64,000 nt of DNA, from assembly GCA_016214955.1 (NCBI GenBank), contig JACRMN010000007.1, forward strand, positions 124,001 through 188,000, read 5' to 3'. The stretch comes from Deltaproteobacteria bacterium. GTDB taxonomy: Bacteria > Myxococcota > Myxococcia > Myxococcales > Anaeromyxobacteraceae. Numbering within the stretch: the first letter of the stretch is position 1; the number at the start of each line of letters is the position of its first letter. Below the pieces are notes generated by a model, which worked only from the letters and a program-made list of their open reading frames with translations, searched no databases and was not told where the DNA came from. The position numbers were made by a program, and so were the translations under genes. This document shows positions 18,303 through 29,632 of the stretch, piece after piece.

Positions 18303-19162
18303 AGCTCCGCTGGGCCGCCGCGGTGGCGCTGGCCGCGGCGCTGGCCTGCGGCCACCGGCCGGCGCTGCGGCCGCCGCCGCCCATCGAGGCGCCGGCGACC
18401 CGCCCGCCCGCCGTCCCGGCGCCGGCCCGCGGGCCAGGCGAGGACGCCCCCGAGCCGCACATCGAGCCGGAGCTCCTGGGCGCCATCCACGTGGTGAAGC
18501 AGGGCGAGACCGTCTACCGCATCGCCCGGACCTACGGCCTCGAGGTCCGCGACCTCCTGGAGGTGAACGACCTCTCCGACCCCCGCCAGCTCAGGGTGGG
18601 GATGGAGCTGTTCGTCCCCGGGGCGCGCGGCCCGCGCCCGGTGCCGGCACTCGGCGCCGCGGGCCCGGCCGAGGTCGCCGAGCCCGACGAGCCGGCCGAG
18701 CCCGAGCCGCCGCCTGGCGCCCGGCCCCGCCCTCCGGCACCCGGCGCCGCCCCGCCGGCCTCCGAGCGGCCTGCCGCCCGCCCCTCCGGCAAGGAGCCGC
18801 TCCTGCGCTGGCCGGTGAAGGGGCTGCTCTACAGCCGCTTCGGCATGCGCCAGGGGCAGCGCCACGACGGCATCGACCTGGCGGCGCCCGAGGGCTCGCC
18901 GGTGACCGCCGCCGCCGACGGGGCGGTGGTGTACGCCGGGCAGCAGGCCGGCTACGGCCACGTGGTCATCCTGCGCCACGCCCGCGGGCTGCTCACCGTG
19001 TACGCCCACAACGCCAGGCTGCTGGTGGCCGAGGGGGACAAGGTCCGGGCCGGCGACCCCATCGCCCGGGTGGGCCAGTCGGGCAAGACCACCGGCCCCC
19101 ACCTGCACTTCGAGGTGCGCGAGGGGGCCAAGCCTCGCGACCCGCTCGTCTACCTGAAGTGA
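18299..19162 (+). CDS. NlpD-like LysM + M23 lipoprotein
   Basis: A 287-residue envelope protein with a lipoprotein-like signal ([12 protein letters not shown]). One LysM module ([29 protein letters not shown], residues about 64-95) binds peptidoglycan. A Pro/Ala-rich spacer leads to an M23 LytM domain ([51 protein letters not shown]). The first His of the HxxxD site is present (HDGID), and the HLHFE His is present, so it could be catalytic, whereas E. coli NlpD is an amidase activator without activity. The GTG start overlaps the surE stop. Confidence 0.9.
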   Translation: MKLRWAAAVALAAALACGHRPALRPPPPIEAPATRPPAVPAPARGPGEDAPEPHIEPELLGAIHVVKQGETVYRIARTYGLEVRDLLEVNDLSDPRQLRVGMELFVPGARGPRPVPALGAAGPAEVAEPDEPAEPEPPPGARPRPPAPGAAPPASERPAARPSGKEPLLRWPVKGLLYSRFGMRQGQRHDGIDLAAPEGSPVTAAADGAVVYAGQQAGYGHVVILRHARGLLTVYAHNARLLVAEGDKVRAGDPIARVGQSGKTTGPHLHFEVREGAKPRDPLVYLK

Positions 19163-19186
19163 ACGGCGCGGCCGGCCCGCGGCTCC

Positions 19187-19195
19187 TGCTATCCT
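19187..19195 (+). promoter_or_regulatory. Extended -10 of apt, leaderless arrangement
   Basis: TGC-TATCCT ends seven bases before the apt ATG at 19203, with no ribosome site and no good -35. Confidence 0.45.
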
Positions 19196-19202
19196 GCGGC
19201 CC

Positions 19203-19718
19203 ATGGACGAGATCCGCGCCCGCATCCGCGACGTGCCCGACTTCCCGAAGAAGGGCATCGTCTTCAAGGACATCACCCCGGTGCTCGCCGACGCCGTGCT
19301 GTTCCGGAGGGTGATCGACGCCTTCGCCGCCCGCTGGAAGGGCGAGCGCATCACCAAGGTGGTGGGCATCGAGGCCCGCGGCTTCCTCTTCGCCGCCCCG
19401 GTGGCCTACGCCCTCGGCGCCGGCCTGTGCGTGGTCCGCAAGCCCGGCAAGCTGCCCTGGCGCACGCTGCGCGAGGTGTACCAGCTCGAGTACGGCGAGG
19501 ACGCGCTGGAGATGCACGTGGACTCGGTGTCCGCCGGCGACCGGGCCCTGGTGGTGGACGACGTGCTGGCCACCGGCGGCACCGCCGCCGCCGTCGGCTC
19601 GCTGGTGACGCGGCAGGGGGCGCACCTGGCCGGCTACGCCTTCCTGCTGGAGCTGGGCTTCCTGAACGGGACCCGCAAGCTGGGCGCGCAGAGCGTCCAG
19701 TCCCTGCTGCACTACTGA
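19203..19718 (+). CDS. apt: Adenine phosphoribosyltransferase
   Basis: Apt salvages adenine with PRPP to give AMP in the cytoplasm. The 171-residue protein begins [25 protein letters not shown], the standard Apt start, shows [18 protein letters not shown] and the PRPP loop [16 protein letters not shown] near residue 116. Length is typical. It is transcribed separately from the upstream NlpD-like gene by its own close-set promoter element. Confidence 0.97.
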   Translation: MDEIRARIRDVPDFPKKGIVFKDITPVLADAVLFRRVIDAFAARWKGERITKVVGIEARGFLFAAPVAYALGAGLCVVRKPGKLPWRTLREVYQLEYGEDALEMHVDSVSAGDRALVVDDVLATGGTAAAVGSLVTRQGAHLAGYAFLLELGFLNGTRKLGAQSVQSLLHY

Positions 19719-19824
19719 TCCAGGGCCGGCGACGCGAGAGCGCCCGCGGTGCCTCGAATCGCGCCCTGTTTCGGCCGGTTCGCCCCGCCCCGCCGCGCGG
19801 ATGCGCTCCCGCCGCCGGTTTTGG

Positions 19825-19833
19825 TGGTAGCTT
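19825..19833 (+). promoter_or_regulatory. Extended -10 of the flavin reductase gene
   Basis: TGG-TAGCTT ends seven bases before ATG at 19841; no ribosome site is seen. Confidence 0.45.
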
Positions 19834-19840
19834 CGCCCGG

Positions 19841-20548
19841 ATGCCGGTCTCCACCCCCTTCGGGCTGGCGCGGGTCCTGGCCGCCGACGACGAGACGGCG
19901 GCCTTCCGCGCGCTCCGCCTCGCGCTCCCGCCGCCCCTGGCGGCCGCCCACCAGCGGCCCGGCCAGGTGGTCAAGGTCCGCACGCCGGTGGGCGAGGGCT
20001 ACCTGGCGCTGGCCAGCGCTCCCAGCCCCGCCGGCCAGGTGGACCTGCTCGTGAAGCGCGGCGGCAAGGTGGCCGATGCCGCGCTGACCGCCGCGGCGCC
20101 CGGCGGCACGCTGGAGATCTCCGCCCCCTTCGGCAAGGGCTTCCCGGTGGAGGAGGCGCACGGCCGCGACGTGCTCCTCTTCGCCGCCGGCTCCGGCATC
20201 GCCCCCATCCGCGCCCTGGTCCAGCACCTGGTGGCCCACCGCGAGTCCTTCGGCCGCGTCACCCTCTTCTACGGCCAGCGCCACGGCGCCGACTTCGCCT
20301 ACCAGCGGGAGCACCTGGGCTGGGAGCGGCGCGGCGTGCGGGTGGTGCTCTGCCCCACGGCCGACGACTCGGCCTGGCGCGGCGTGCGCGGCCGCGTCCA
20401 CGAGGTGGCCAGCGCCCTCTCCTTCGGCGGCGGGACCACCGGCGACGCGGTGGCCTTCGCCTGCGGCATGACGGCGATGGTGGAGGAGGTGCGCGCCACC
20501 CTCGCCCGCTCGGGCATCCCGCCCGACCACGTCCACGCGAACTTCTGA
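19841..20548 (+). CDS. FAD/NAD(P)-binding oxidoreductase (ferredoxin-NADP reductase family)
   Basis: A 235-residue flavoprotein of the ferredoxin reductase fold without an added iron-sulfur domain. The FAD barrel (RPGQVVKVRT, LALASAPSPAGQVDLLVKRGG) is followed by the nucleotide-binding half with LLFAAGSGIAPIRALVQHLVAHRE, LFYGQRHGADFAYQRE and the C-terminal VAFACGMTAMVEEVRATL. It probably passes electrons between NAD(P)H and an unidentified acceptor; the single-domain form recalls dihydroorotate dehydrogenase electron transfer subunits but lacks their [2Fe-2S] cysteines. It is followed two bases later by the AI-2E permease gene. Confidence 0.85.
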   Translation: MPVSTPFGLARVLAADDETAAFRALRLALPPPLAAAHQRPGQVVKVRTPVGEGYLALASAPSPAGQVDLLVKRGGKVADAALTAAAPGGTLEISAPFGKGFPVEEAHGRDVLLFAAGSGIAPIRALVQHLVAHRESFGRVTLFYGQRHGADFAYQREHLGWERRGVRVVLCPTADDSAWRGVRGRVHEVASALSFGGGTTGDAVAFACGMTAMVEEVRATLARSGIPPDHVHANF

Positions 20549-20550
20549 CC

Positions 20551-21588
20551 ATGGTCCGAGCCGCAACAGGCCGCTTCGTCCTCTACCTGCTCGCCGCCGT
20601 CGCGGTGGGCATGCTGGCGCTGCTCATCACCCCCTTCGCCGCGCCGCTCCTGGTTGCCGCGGTGCTGGCGGGCGCGCTCTACCCCTGGAACGAGCGGCTG
20701 GCCGTCCGGCTCCGGGGCCGGCGCCGGCTGGCCGCCTTCCTGATGACGCTCCTGGTGCTGCTCGCCATCCTGCTGCCGGTCTCCTACCTGGCGGTGCTGG
20801 CGCTGCAGCAGGTGGGGGCCGGCATCGAGTGGGTCCGGCAGGCGGTGCAGAGCGAGGGGCTCGTGGGGCTGGTGAAGGAGCTCCCCGCGCCCCTCGACGG
20901 CCTGGTGGAGCGGGCCCTGGAGGAGCTCCCCGACGACCTGTCCAAGCTGGAGACGGTGGCGGCCGAGCAGAGCGGCCGGGCCGCCAAGGTGCTGGGCGGG
21001 TTCGTCAGCGCCACCGGCGTGCTGGTGCTCAAGTCCTTCCTGGCCCTCATCGCCTTCTTCTTCCTGCTGGTGGACGGCCCGGCGCTGGTGCGCTGGGTCG
21101 ACGAGGTGGTGCCGCTGCAGCGCGGACAGGTGGCCGAGCTGCTCTCCGACTTCCGGCGCGCCACCGTGGCGGTGCTCTTCTCCACCCTGGCGACGGCCGG
21201 CATCCAGTCGGTGGCCGCCCTGGTGGGCTACCTGGTCACCGGCGTGCCCCACGCCTCCTTCTTCGCCTTCGTCACCTTCCTGGTGGCGCTGGTCCCGGCC
21301 CTGGGCGCGGCCCCGGTGGTGCTGGGCGTGGGCGTGCTCCAGCTCGCCACCGGATCGCGGGTGGCGGGCGTGGTGCTGCTCGTCTGGGCGGTGCCGGTGT
21401 CGCTCATCGACAACGTGGTGCGGCCGGTGCTGCTGCGCCGCGGCCTGGCCATCCACCCAGCGGTGATCTTCTTCACCCTGCTCGGCGGCCTGGCGGCCTT
21501 CGGCCCGCTGGGCTTCGTGCTCGGCCCGCTCACCGTGGCCTTCCTCCTGGCCGTGATCCGGATGTTCCGGCGCGACCAGGGGATGTGA
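20551..21588 (+). CDS. AI-2E family transporter
   Basis: A 345-residue membrane protein of the AI-2 exporter/Na+-H+ antiporter superfamily (PF01594). It has a helical pair at residues 8-45, another at about 62-80, a hydrophilic periplasmic segment, and four C-terminal helices with SLIDNVVRPVLLRRGLAIHPAVIFFTLLGGLAAFGPLGFVLGP split near residue 285-330, the family hallmark. Family members export varied substrates, so a role in quorum signalling should not be assumed. Likely co-transcribed with the flavin reductase. Confidence 0.9.
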   Translation: MVRAATGRFVLYLLAAVAVGMLALLITPFAAPLLVAAVLAGALYPWNERLAVRLRGRRRLAAFLMTLLVLLAILLPVSYLAVLALQQVGAGIEWVRQAVQSEGLVGLVKELPAPLDGLVERALEELPDDLSKLETVAAEQSGRAAKVLGGFVSATGVLVLKSFLALIAFFFLLVDGPALVRWVDEVVPLQRGQVAELLSDFRRATVAVLFSTLATAGIQSVAALVGYLVTGVPHASFFAFVTFLVALVPALGAAPVVLGVGVLQLATGSRVAGVVLLVWAVPVSLIDNVVRPVLLRRGLAIHPAVIFFTLLGGLAAFGPLGFVLGPLTVAFLLAVIRMFRRDQGM

Positions 21589-21598
21589 GCTGCGCTCC

Positions 21599-21847
21599 TC
21601 AGTCGGCCGCGCCGAAGGCGCGGAAGGCAAGCAGCGTCTCGGTGTCCCTCACCCCCGGCACCTTCTGCACCTTGCCGGGGATGAGGTCGCCGAAGGCCTC
21701 GTAGGCCGGCGCGTAGGCCTTCACCAGCAGGTCCCAGGGGCCGGTGACCGAGTGGACCTCCGAGATCCCGTCGATCTCGATGATCTGGTTGGCCACCTTC
21801 TCCACCTGTCCCAGCTCGCACTTCACCAGCACGAAGGCCACCTTCAT
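21599..21847 (-). CDS. Stand-alone Lrp/AsnC ligand-binding (RAM) domain protein
   Basis: The 82-residue product (AFVLVKCELGQVEKVANQIIEIDGISEVHSVTGPWDLLVKAYAP) is a complete RAM/AsnC effector domain with no DNA-binding helix-turn-helix. Such single-domain proteins form ring oligomers and bind amino acids or act as sensors. Its ATG overlaps the stop of the acyl-CoA dehydrogenase gene as ATGA, so the two are translated together. What it senses, and whether it acts on the enzyme, is open. Confidence 0.9.
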   Translation of the reverse strand: MKVAFVLVKCELGQVEKVANQIIEIDGISEVHSVTGPWDLLVKAYAPAYEAFGDLIPGKVQKVPGVRDTETLLAFRAFGAAD

Positions 21848-23646
21848 GTCGCTCCTCCCAGGGGGTACCCGCCGGCGGCCAGCGCCGCCTCCACGATCCG
21901 CTCCCGCAGCGCCGTGAGATCGATGGGGTCCTCGTCGGCCAGGACGCGCAGGTTGCCGAGCAGCGCCCGGCAGGCGGCCGGCTCGGGCACGGCGCAGCGC
22001 ACCGCCCGGCGCGCCGCCGCCAGCGCCCGCTCGTGCGACTCCACCGCGTACAGGCGAACGCAGGCCTCGGCCACCGGCGGCGGCCAGCCCTCGCCCTGCA
22101 GCGCGCGGCCCACCGCGCTGTCGAGGGCGTAGGCCTCGGCAAGCGCGTCGGCCAGCGCCCCCAGCACCTCCTGCCGCTCGGCGATGGCCGGCCCCAGCGC
22201 CTCCACCGCCGCCTGCATGGCGTAGGTGGCCGCCAGCTTGGCGAGCTCGGCCAGCCGCCGCTCCTGCGCCAGCGGCCCCGGCGCGAAGTGCGGCAGCTCG
22301 GCCCGGGTCACCGCCCGGGTGGCCGCCACGGCCACCTCCATCCAGGGGAACTGCCCCTTCATGGCGCGGCGCAGGAGCGTGCCCGGCACCAGCATCCGGT
22401 TCACCTCGTTGGTGCCCTCGAAGATGCGGTTCACCCGGGTGTCGCGGTAGATGCGCTCGACGGCGTACTCCTCCACGAAGCCGTAGCCGCCGTGGATCTG
22501 CAGCGCCTCGTCGGCCACCTGCGAGAGCGCCTCGGAGCACCAGAACTTGAGGATGGAGCACTCCGAGGCCAGCTCCTCGGCGGCGCTCACCAGCGCCGCG
22601 GCGTGAGCCGGCGTGCCGCGGGTCGCGCCCGAGGCCGCCGCCCGGGCGTCGATGGCCCCGGCGGTGCGGTGGGTCATGGCCTCGCCCACGTAGACCAGCG
22701 CCACCATCCGCGCCAGCTTCTCCCGGATGAGCCCGAACTGGGCGATGGCCTGGCCGAAGGCCCGGCGCTCCTGGGCGTAGCCCACCGCCAGCGGCAACAG
22801 GTTGCGGGCGCCGGCCACGCAGCCGCCGGCCAGCTTCAGCCGCCCGACGTTGAGGACGTTGAAGGCGATGCGGTGGCCCTTGCCCACCTCGCCCAGCAGG
22901 TGGTCGGCGGGGATGCGCACGCCGTCGAAGGTGAGCGGGCAGGTGGAGCTGCCGCGCAGCCCCATCTTGTGCTCCTCGGCCCCGACCTCGAAGCCGGGCG
23001 TGCCCTTCTCCACCAGGAAGGCGCTGAAGAGCTGCTGGTCCACCTTGGCGAAGACGACGAAGAGGTCGGCGAAGGCGGCGTTGGTGATCCACTGCTTGGA
23101 GCCGTCGAGGATCCAGTGGCGCCCGTCGGGCGTGAGCACGGCGCGGGTGCGGGCCGAGAGGGCGTCGGAGCCGGAGCCGGCCTCGGAGAGGGCGTAGGCG
23201 GCCACCAGGTCGCCGCGCGCCATCCCCGGCAGCCAGCGCTGCTGCTGCGCCTCGGTGCCGAACCAGGCGAGCGGCAGCGTGCCCACGCCGGAGTGGACGC
23301 CCCAGGTCACCGACCAGGAGCCACTCACGGCCATGGCCTCGGTGACCAGCAGGTTGGAGACGGTGTCGAGCCCGAGCCCGCCGCAGGACTCGGGCGACTC
23401 GGTGCCCAGCAAGCCCAGCCCGCCCGCCTCGCGCAGGAGCGCCCGCAGCAGGCCAGGCTCCTTGCGCTCGATGCGGTCGGACGCCGCCGCCACCCGCTCC
23501 ACGGCGAAGCGGGAGGCGGTGCGGTACAGGGCCCGCTGCGTCTCGTCGGCCTGCTCCGGGGTGCGGAACGGCGTCGAGCCGGCCGGCTGGAGCAGGTAGC
23601 CGCCTCCGGTGGGAGGGGGCGGCGGCGCGGCGGGGCTCTTGGACAT
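21844..23646 (-). CDS. Acyl-CoA dehydrogenase family protein (long, VLCAD-like)
   Basis: A 600-residue flavoenzyme that desaturates acyl-CoA in beta-oxidation. It has YALSEAGSGSDALSARTRAVL for flavin binding (about residue 158), ILDGSKQWITNAAFADLFVVFAKVD, and the C-terminal IHGGYGFVEEYAVERIYRDTRVNRIFEGTNEVNRML block with the catalytic-base region. The extra 180 residues after this block are typical of the very-long-chain type, which associates with membranes. It is coupled to a downstream RAM-domain gene. Confidence 0.93.
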   Translation of the reverse strand: MSKSPAAPPPPPTGGGYLLQPAGSTPFRTPEQADETQRALYRTASRFAVERVAAASDRIERKEPGLLRALLREAGGLGLLGTESPESCGGLGLDTVSNLLVTEAMAVSGSWSVTWGVHSGVGTLPLAWFGTEAQQQRWLPGMARGDLVAAYALSEAGSGSDALSARTRAVLTPDGRHWILDGSKQWITNAAFADLFVVFAKVDQQLFSAFLVEKGTPGFEVGAEEHKMGLRGSSTCPLTFDGVRIPADHLLGEVGKGHRIAFNVLNVGRLKLAGGCVAGARNLLPLAVGYAQERRAFGQAIAQFGLIREKLARMVALVYVGEAMTHRTAGAIDARAAASGATRGTPAHAAALVSAAEELASECSILKFWCSEALSQVADEALQIHGGYGFVEEYAVERIYRDTRVNRIFEGTNEVNRMLVPGTLLRRAMKGQFPWMEVAVAATRAVTRAELPHFAPGPLAQERRLAELAKLAATYAMQAAVEALGPAIAERQEVLGALADALAEAYALDSAVGRALQGEGWPPPVAEACVRLYAVESHERALAAARRAVRCAVPEPAACRALLGNLRVLADEDPIDLTALRERIVEAALAAGGYPLGGAT

Positions 23647-23691
23647 GAGAGGCTCCTCGGCCCGGGAGCATTCGACGGGGGCCGGCGCCCG

Positions 23692-24636
23692 TCAAGCGCC
23701 GCCGGAGGGCGCCGGCCAGGTGGGGCTGTCGCCGAACCAGTCGGCGGTGACCTCGAGCCACAGGGCCAGGCCGGCCCACTCGCCGAAGGGCCGGAACCAG
23801 CGGGCGATGGTGCGGTCGGTGGGCTGGCGCGAGAGGCCGCGCAGCTCGCGGAGCTTGGGGCGCACCCAGGAGTCGAGGGAGAGGTGGCGGTGGCGGGAGA
23901 GGAGCCGGAGCAGCCCCTCGGCGGCGTAGGGGCCGAAGCCGGGCAGGTCCAGGATGCGCCGGTACAGCTCCTCCTCGGACAGCGCCGGGTCGCGCCAGGC
24001 CTCGACGTCGAGGCGGCCGCCGGCGATGTCCCGCGCGATCCGGCGGAGCCAGGGTGCCCGGTAGCCGGCCCTCACGGTCTCGCGGAAGAAGCGCACCGGC
24101 CGCTCGGCCAGCGCCTCGGGCGTGGGGAAGGCGCGGGTGCCGAGGGGCCCGGGCGCCCCGGCCCGCTCCACCAGGCGCCCCACCATGGCCCGGGTCAGGC
24201 TCCAGGAGCAGTTGGTGGTGCACAGCATCTTCACCAGGTCCTCGAAGACCGTGGGCGAGCGCAGCATCCGGCCCGCCCCCCGGGCGACCGCCCAGCGCAG
24301 GTCGGGCAGCCCCAGCTCCTCCCTCCTGGGCATGAGCTCCTCGACGCGCCGCCAGAAGGGGCCGAGGTCCTCATCGAGGGAGAGGGCGTGGCGGAGCTGC
24401 CTCCGGGCCTCCTCGGCCTGGCGCTGGCCCGGCCGCCCCTGGGACGCCAGCCGCAGGGCCAGACCGCCGCCCGGCTCGACCCGCTCCGCCAGCTCGGCCC
24501 GGACCACCTGGCCGCCGGAAAGGAGCAGCGGCCGCGCCAGGATCCGCCGCCCGGGGTCCCAGCTCCAGGGCGCGAGGTCGTACCAGCCGTGGCTGCGGAC
24601 CACCAGGTCGAGGTCGAAGGGGCTGGGCACGTGCAT
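23692..24636 (-). CDS. HhH-GPD base-excision DNA glycosylase
   Basis: The 314-residue protein has an N-terminal beta domain (DLVVRSHGWYDLAPWSWDP) like AlkA/OGG1, and a helix-hairpin-helix with the Gly/Pro loop DLPGFGPYAAEGLLRLLSRHRHLSLDSWV near residue 222, in which the Asp of LSLDSWV is the expected catalytic acid. No C-terminal 4Fe-4S cysteine set is present. It should remove damaged bases, with alkylated purines or oxidised bases both possible. Confidence 0.85.
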   Translation of the reverse strand: MHVPSPFDLDLVVRSHGWYDLAPWSWDPGRRILARPLLLSGGQVVRAELAERVEPGGGLALRLASQGRPGQRQAEEARRQLRHALSLDEDLGPFWRRVEELMPRREELGLPDLRWAVARGAGRMLRSPTVFEDLVKMLCTTNCSWSLTRAMVGRLVERAGAPGPLGTRAFPTPEALAERPVRFFRETVRAGYRAPWLRRIARDIAGGRLDVEAWRDPALSEEELYRRILDLPGFGPYAAEGLLRLLSRHRHLSLDSWVRPKLRELRGLSRQPTDRTIARWFRPFGEWAGLALWLEVTADWFGDSPTWPAPSGGA

Positions 24637-24736
24637 GCGGCAACCGTTTGCGCCGGGCGTGGTGCGGGTGCGCTATCCTTCCGGCGGGGCGTCACCACCC
24701 CGTGAACGCATCCTTTCCGACTCAGACGGAGGCACC

Positions 24737-25306
24737 ATGGTATCCGAAGACATCCGGTGGGAAGAGCGCGAGGACGAGACCGCCCCCATGGAGGGCGACG
24801 AGCCGGAGCCCGAGGTCGGCCGCCGCGGCGACGTCGGCCGCCAGTTCCTGGAGACCCGCATCTCCGAGCTCAAGCCCCAGGCTGCGGTGTGCGTGGGCGA
24901 GGACACCACGCTGGCCAAGGCCATCGAGCTCATGCGCAAGAAGAAGGTGGGCGCGCTGATGGTGGTCTCGCGGAAGAAGCCGAAGCGGCTGGTGGGCGTC
25001 TTCTCGGAGCGCGACCTGATGAACCGGGCCCTGGGCCTCAAGGGCTACGGCCGGGTCAAGATCTCCAAGGTGATGACGCGGGATCCCGAGGCGCTCCGCC
25101 CCGGCGACAGCTGCGCCTACGCGCTCAACAAGATGAGCGTGGGCCGCTTCCGCCACATCCCGCTCGTCAACAAGGACCACGTGCCGGTGGGGATGCTCTC
25201 CATCCGCGACATCATCGACTTCCTTGTGGAGCTCATCCCGGAGGAGATCCTCAACCTGCCGCCGGAGCCGCAGTTCAAGTACGTGAAGACGCAGGAGGGA
25301 GACTAG
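24737..25306 (+). CDS. Tandem CBS-domain protein
   Basis: A 189-residue cytosolic protein with an acidic N-terminal 45 residues, then two CBS modules: VCVGEDTTLAKAIELMRKKKVGALMVVS..RLVGVFSERDLMNRAL and SKVMTRDPEALRPGDSCAYALNKMSVGRFRHIPLVNKDHVPVGMLSIRDIIDFLVE. CBS pairs bind adenosine nucleotides and usually regulate a partner. ATG at 24737 has ACGGAGG seven bases upstream. No obvious partner is adjacent; the gene is convergent with secA. Confidence 0.9.
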   Translation: MVSEDIRWEEREDETAPMEGDEPEPEVGRRGDVGRQFLETRISELKPQAAVCVGEDTTLAKAIELMRKKKVGALMVVSRKKPKRLVGVFSERDLMNRALGLKGYGRVKISKVMTRDPEALRPGDSCAYALNKMSVGRFRHIPLVNKDHVPVGMLSIRDIIDFLVELIPEEILNLPPEPQFKYVKTQEGD

Positions 25307-25345
25307 CCCAGCGGCGGCAGGCGATTCGGAAGCGCCGGGGCTGCA

Positions 25346-25418
25346 GGCTCCGGGCCGCGGGCTTCAGGAAGACGCGTACGGGTTTCTCCCGGAGCCCCGG
25401 AGCCGGGAGCCTGAAGCC
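25346..25418. repeat. Nested inverted repeat between CBS and secA genes
   Basis: GGCTCCGGG (25346-25354) and GGCTTCAGG (25360-25368) face CCCGGAGCC (25388-25396, repeated at 25396-25404) and CCTGAAGCC (25410-25418). It can form alternative stems between convergent genes and may end transcription from either side, though no T-run follows. Confidence 0.5.
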
Positions 25419-25440
25419 GTTCGGGTGAGCGGAGCGCGGC

Positions 25441-28284
<2,844 letters not shown>

Positions 28285-28427
28285 CCGCGTGATTCCTTCC
28301 TTGCCGGCCGGGGCCAGGGGCGCCGCCCGGGGCGGGCCGCCCGGGGCGCGGGCGACCCCTTCGATAACGCACTGCAGGGGGAAAAGAAACGCCCGCGGCA
28401 CCGCCGGCGCGAGGCCGGCGCGCGAGC

Positions 28428-29333
28428 CTACTCCAGGATGAATTTCCTCGGGTTCTCGGGGACGCCGTTCACCCGGACCTCGTAGTGCAGGTGGGGGCCG
28501 GTCGACTTGCCGGTGTTCCCCACCGCCGCGATCCGGGCGCCGCGCTTCACCCGCTCGCCCAGGGCCACGCCGATCTGCGAGAGGTGGCCGTAGCGGGTCT
28601 TGACCCCGTAGCCGTGGTCGATGACCAGCACGTTGCCGTAGCCGCCCTCCCAGCCCTTGAAGACCACGGTGCCGTCGGAAGGCGCCAGCACGGCCTGGCC
28701 GTGGGGCGTGGCCACGTCCATGCCCTCGTGCATGCGCCGCTCGGCGCTCACCGGGTCGAGCCGCACGCCGAACTCGCTGGTGAGCCAGCCGCGCGTCGGC
28801 AGGAGCGACGGGGTGGAGGCCAGCAGCGAGTGGCGATCGTCGAAGTACTCCTGCAGCTCGCGCAGGCTCTGCTCCTGCCGCTCGGCCTCGCCCATGAGCG
28901 AGCCCAGCCGGCCGGGCAGAGCCGCCAGGTTCTCGTGGGCGGCCGGCGCCGGGCCGCGCTGCGCCTCGTCGGGCACGGCCACCGGCCCCATGGCCAGGCC
29001 GCGCTCCGGATCGCTGCGGCCGGTGACGGCGGTCCGCAGCTTCTGGTCGTAGCGCTCGACGCGCTCCACCGCGGCGGCGATGACCGAGAGCCGGTCCTTC
29101 ACCTGCACCATGGTGCGGCGCAGCTCCTCGTTCTCGGCCCGGAGCGTCCGGTTCTCGCGCCACTCGGGCAGGAGGGAGAGGTAGTGGCCGAAGGAGAGCG
29201 CGGTCCCCAGCACGGCCACCGCCACCAGCCCGGCTCCCTGGAGGAGCAGGCGGCGCGGCAGGTGGACGCGGCGCACCGGCTCGGCGTGCTGGCCCACCAC
29301 GAGGACCGTGAGCTGTTGGGTCTTCTTCGGCAT
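28428..29333 (-). CDS. M23 peptidase, membrane-anchored with coiled coil (copy 1)
   Basis: A 301-residue periplasmic murein hydrolase candidate. A basic cytoplasmic start is followed by one transmembrane helix ([20 protein letters not shown]), a coiled coil (residues about 58-100, with [33 protein letters not shown]) and a LytM domain: [50 protein letters not shown]. The HxxxD and HLH metal ligands are intact, so it is probably active. It is a paralogue of 31696-32568 with the same order of parts. It lies upstream of secA but 143 bases away. Confidence 0.93.
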   Translation of the reverse strand: MPKKTQQLTVLVVGQHAEPVRRVHLPRRLLLQGAGLVAVAVLGTALSFGHYLSLLPEWRENRTLRAENEELRRTMVQVKDRLSVIAAAVERVERYDQKLRTAVTGRSDPERGLAMGPVAVPDEAQRGPAPAAHENLAALPGRLGSLMGEAERQEQSLRELQEYFDDRHSLLASTPSLLPTRGWLTSEFGVRLDPVSAERRMHEGMDVATPHGQAVLAPSDGTVVFKGWEGGYGNVLVIDHGYGVKTRYGHLSQIGVALGERVKRGARIAAVGNTGKSTGPHLHYEVRVNGVPENPRKFILE

Positions 29334-29632
29334 GCGCTCCGGCAAAGGCGTTCGCGGCTCGGGTTCCTGCGCCCTGCGGCACATGGCCCCGTGGGCCGGG
29401 TTTCAGGGCAGGCGACCACCCGCCGCTGGAATCGAATGCGAGACGCGTACCAGAGGCGCCGCCCCGATGTCAACGAAAAGGGCGGTATTCCGGCACCTTG
29501 CACCGACAGGGGCGGTGGTCTTTGACCCCACCCCGCACACCCCGCACAATCGCCGCCGGCGTGACGAGCGAGCGCAGCACAGCCGCGCAGGGCCCTGGCC
29601 GATCGGGCCAGGAGGCCCGTCGCTTCGGTGGG

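Noticed and set aside
20551-21588. AI-2E protein as evidence of autoinducer-2 signalling
   Set aside because: The family exports many substrates and no luxS or lsr gene is in the window.
29420-29470. Possible tRNA on the minus strand (TTCGATTCC resembles a T loop)
   Set aside because: The flanking bases do not form the five-pair T stem and no acceptor or anticodon arms are present.
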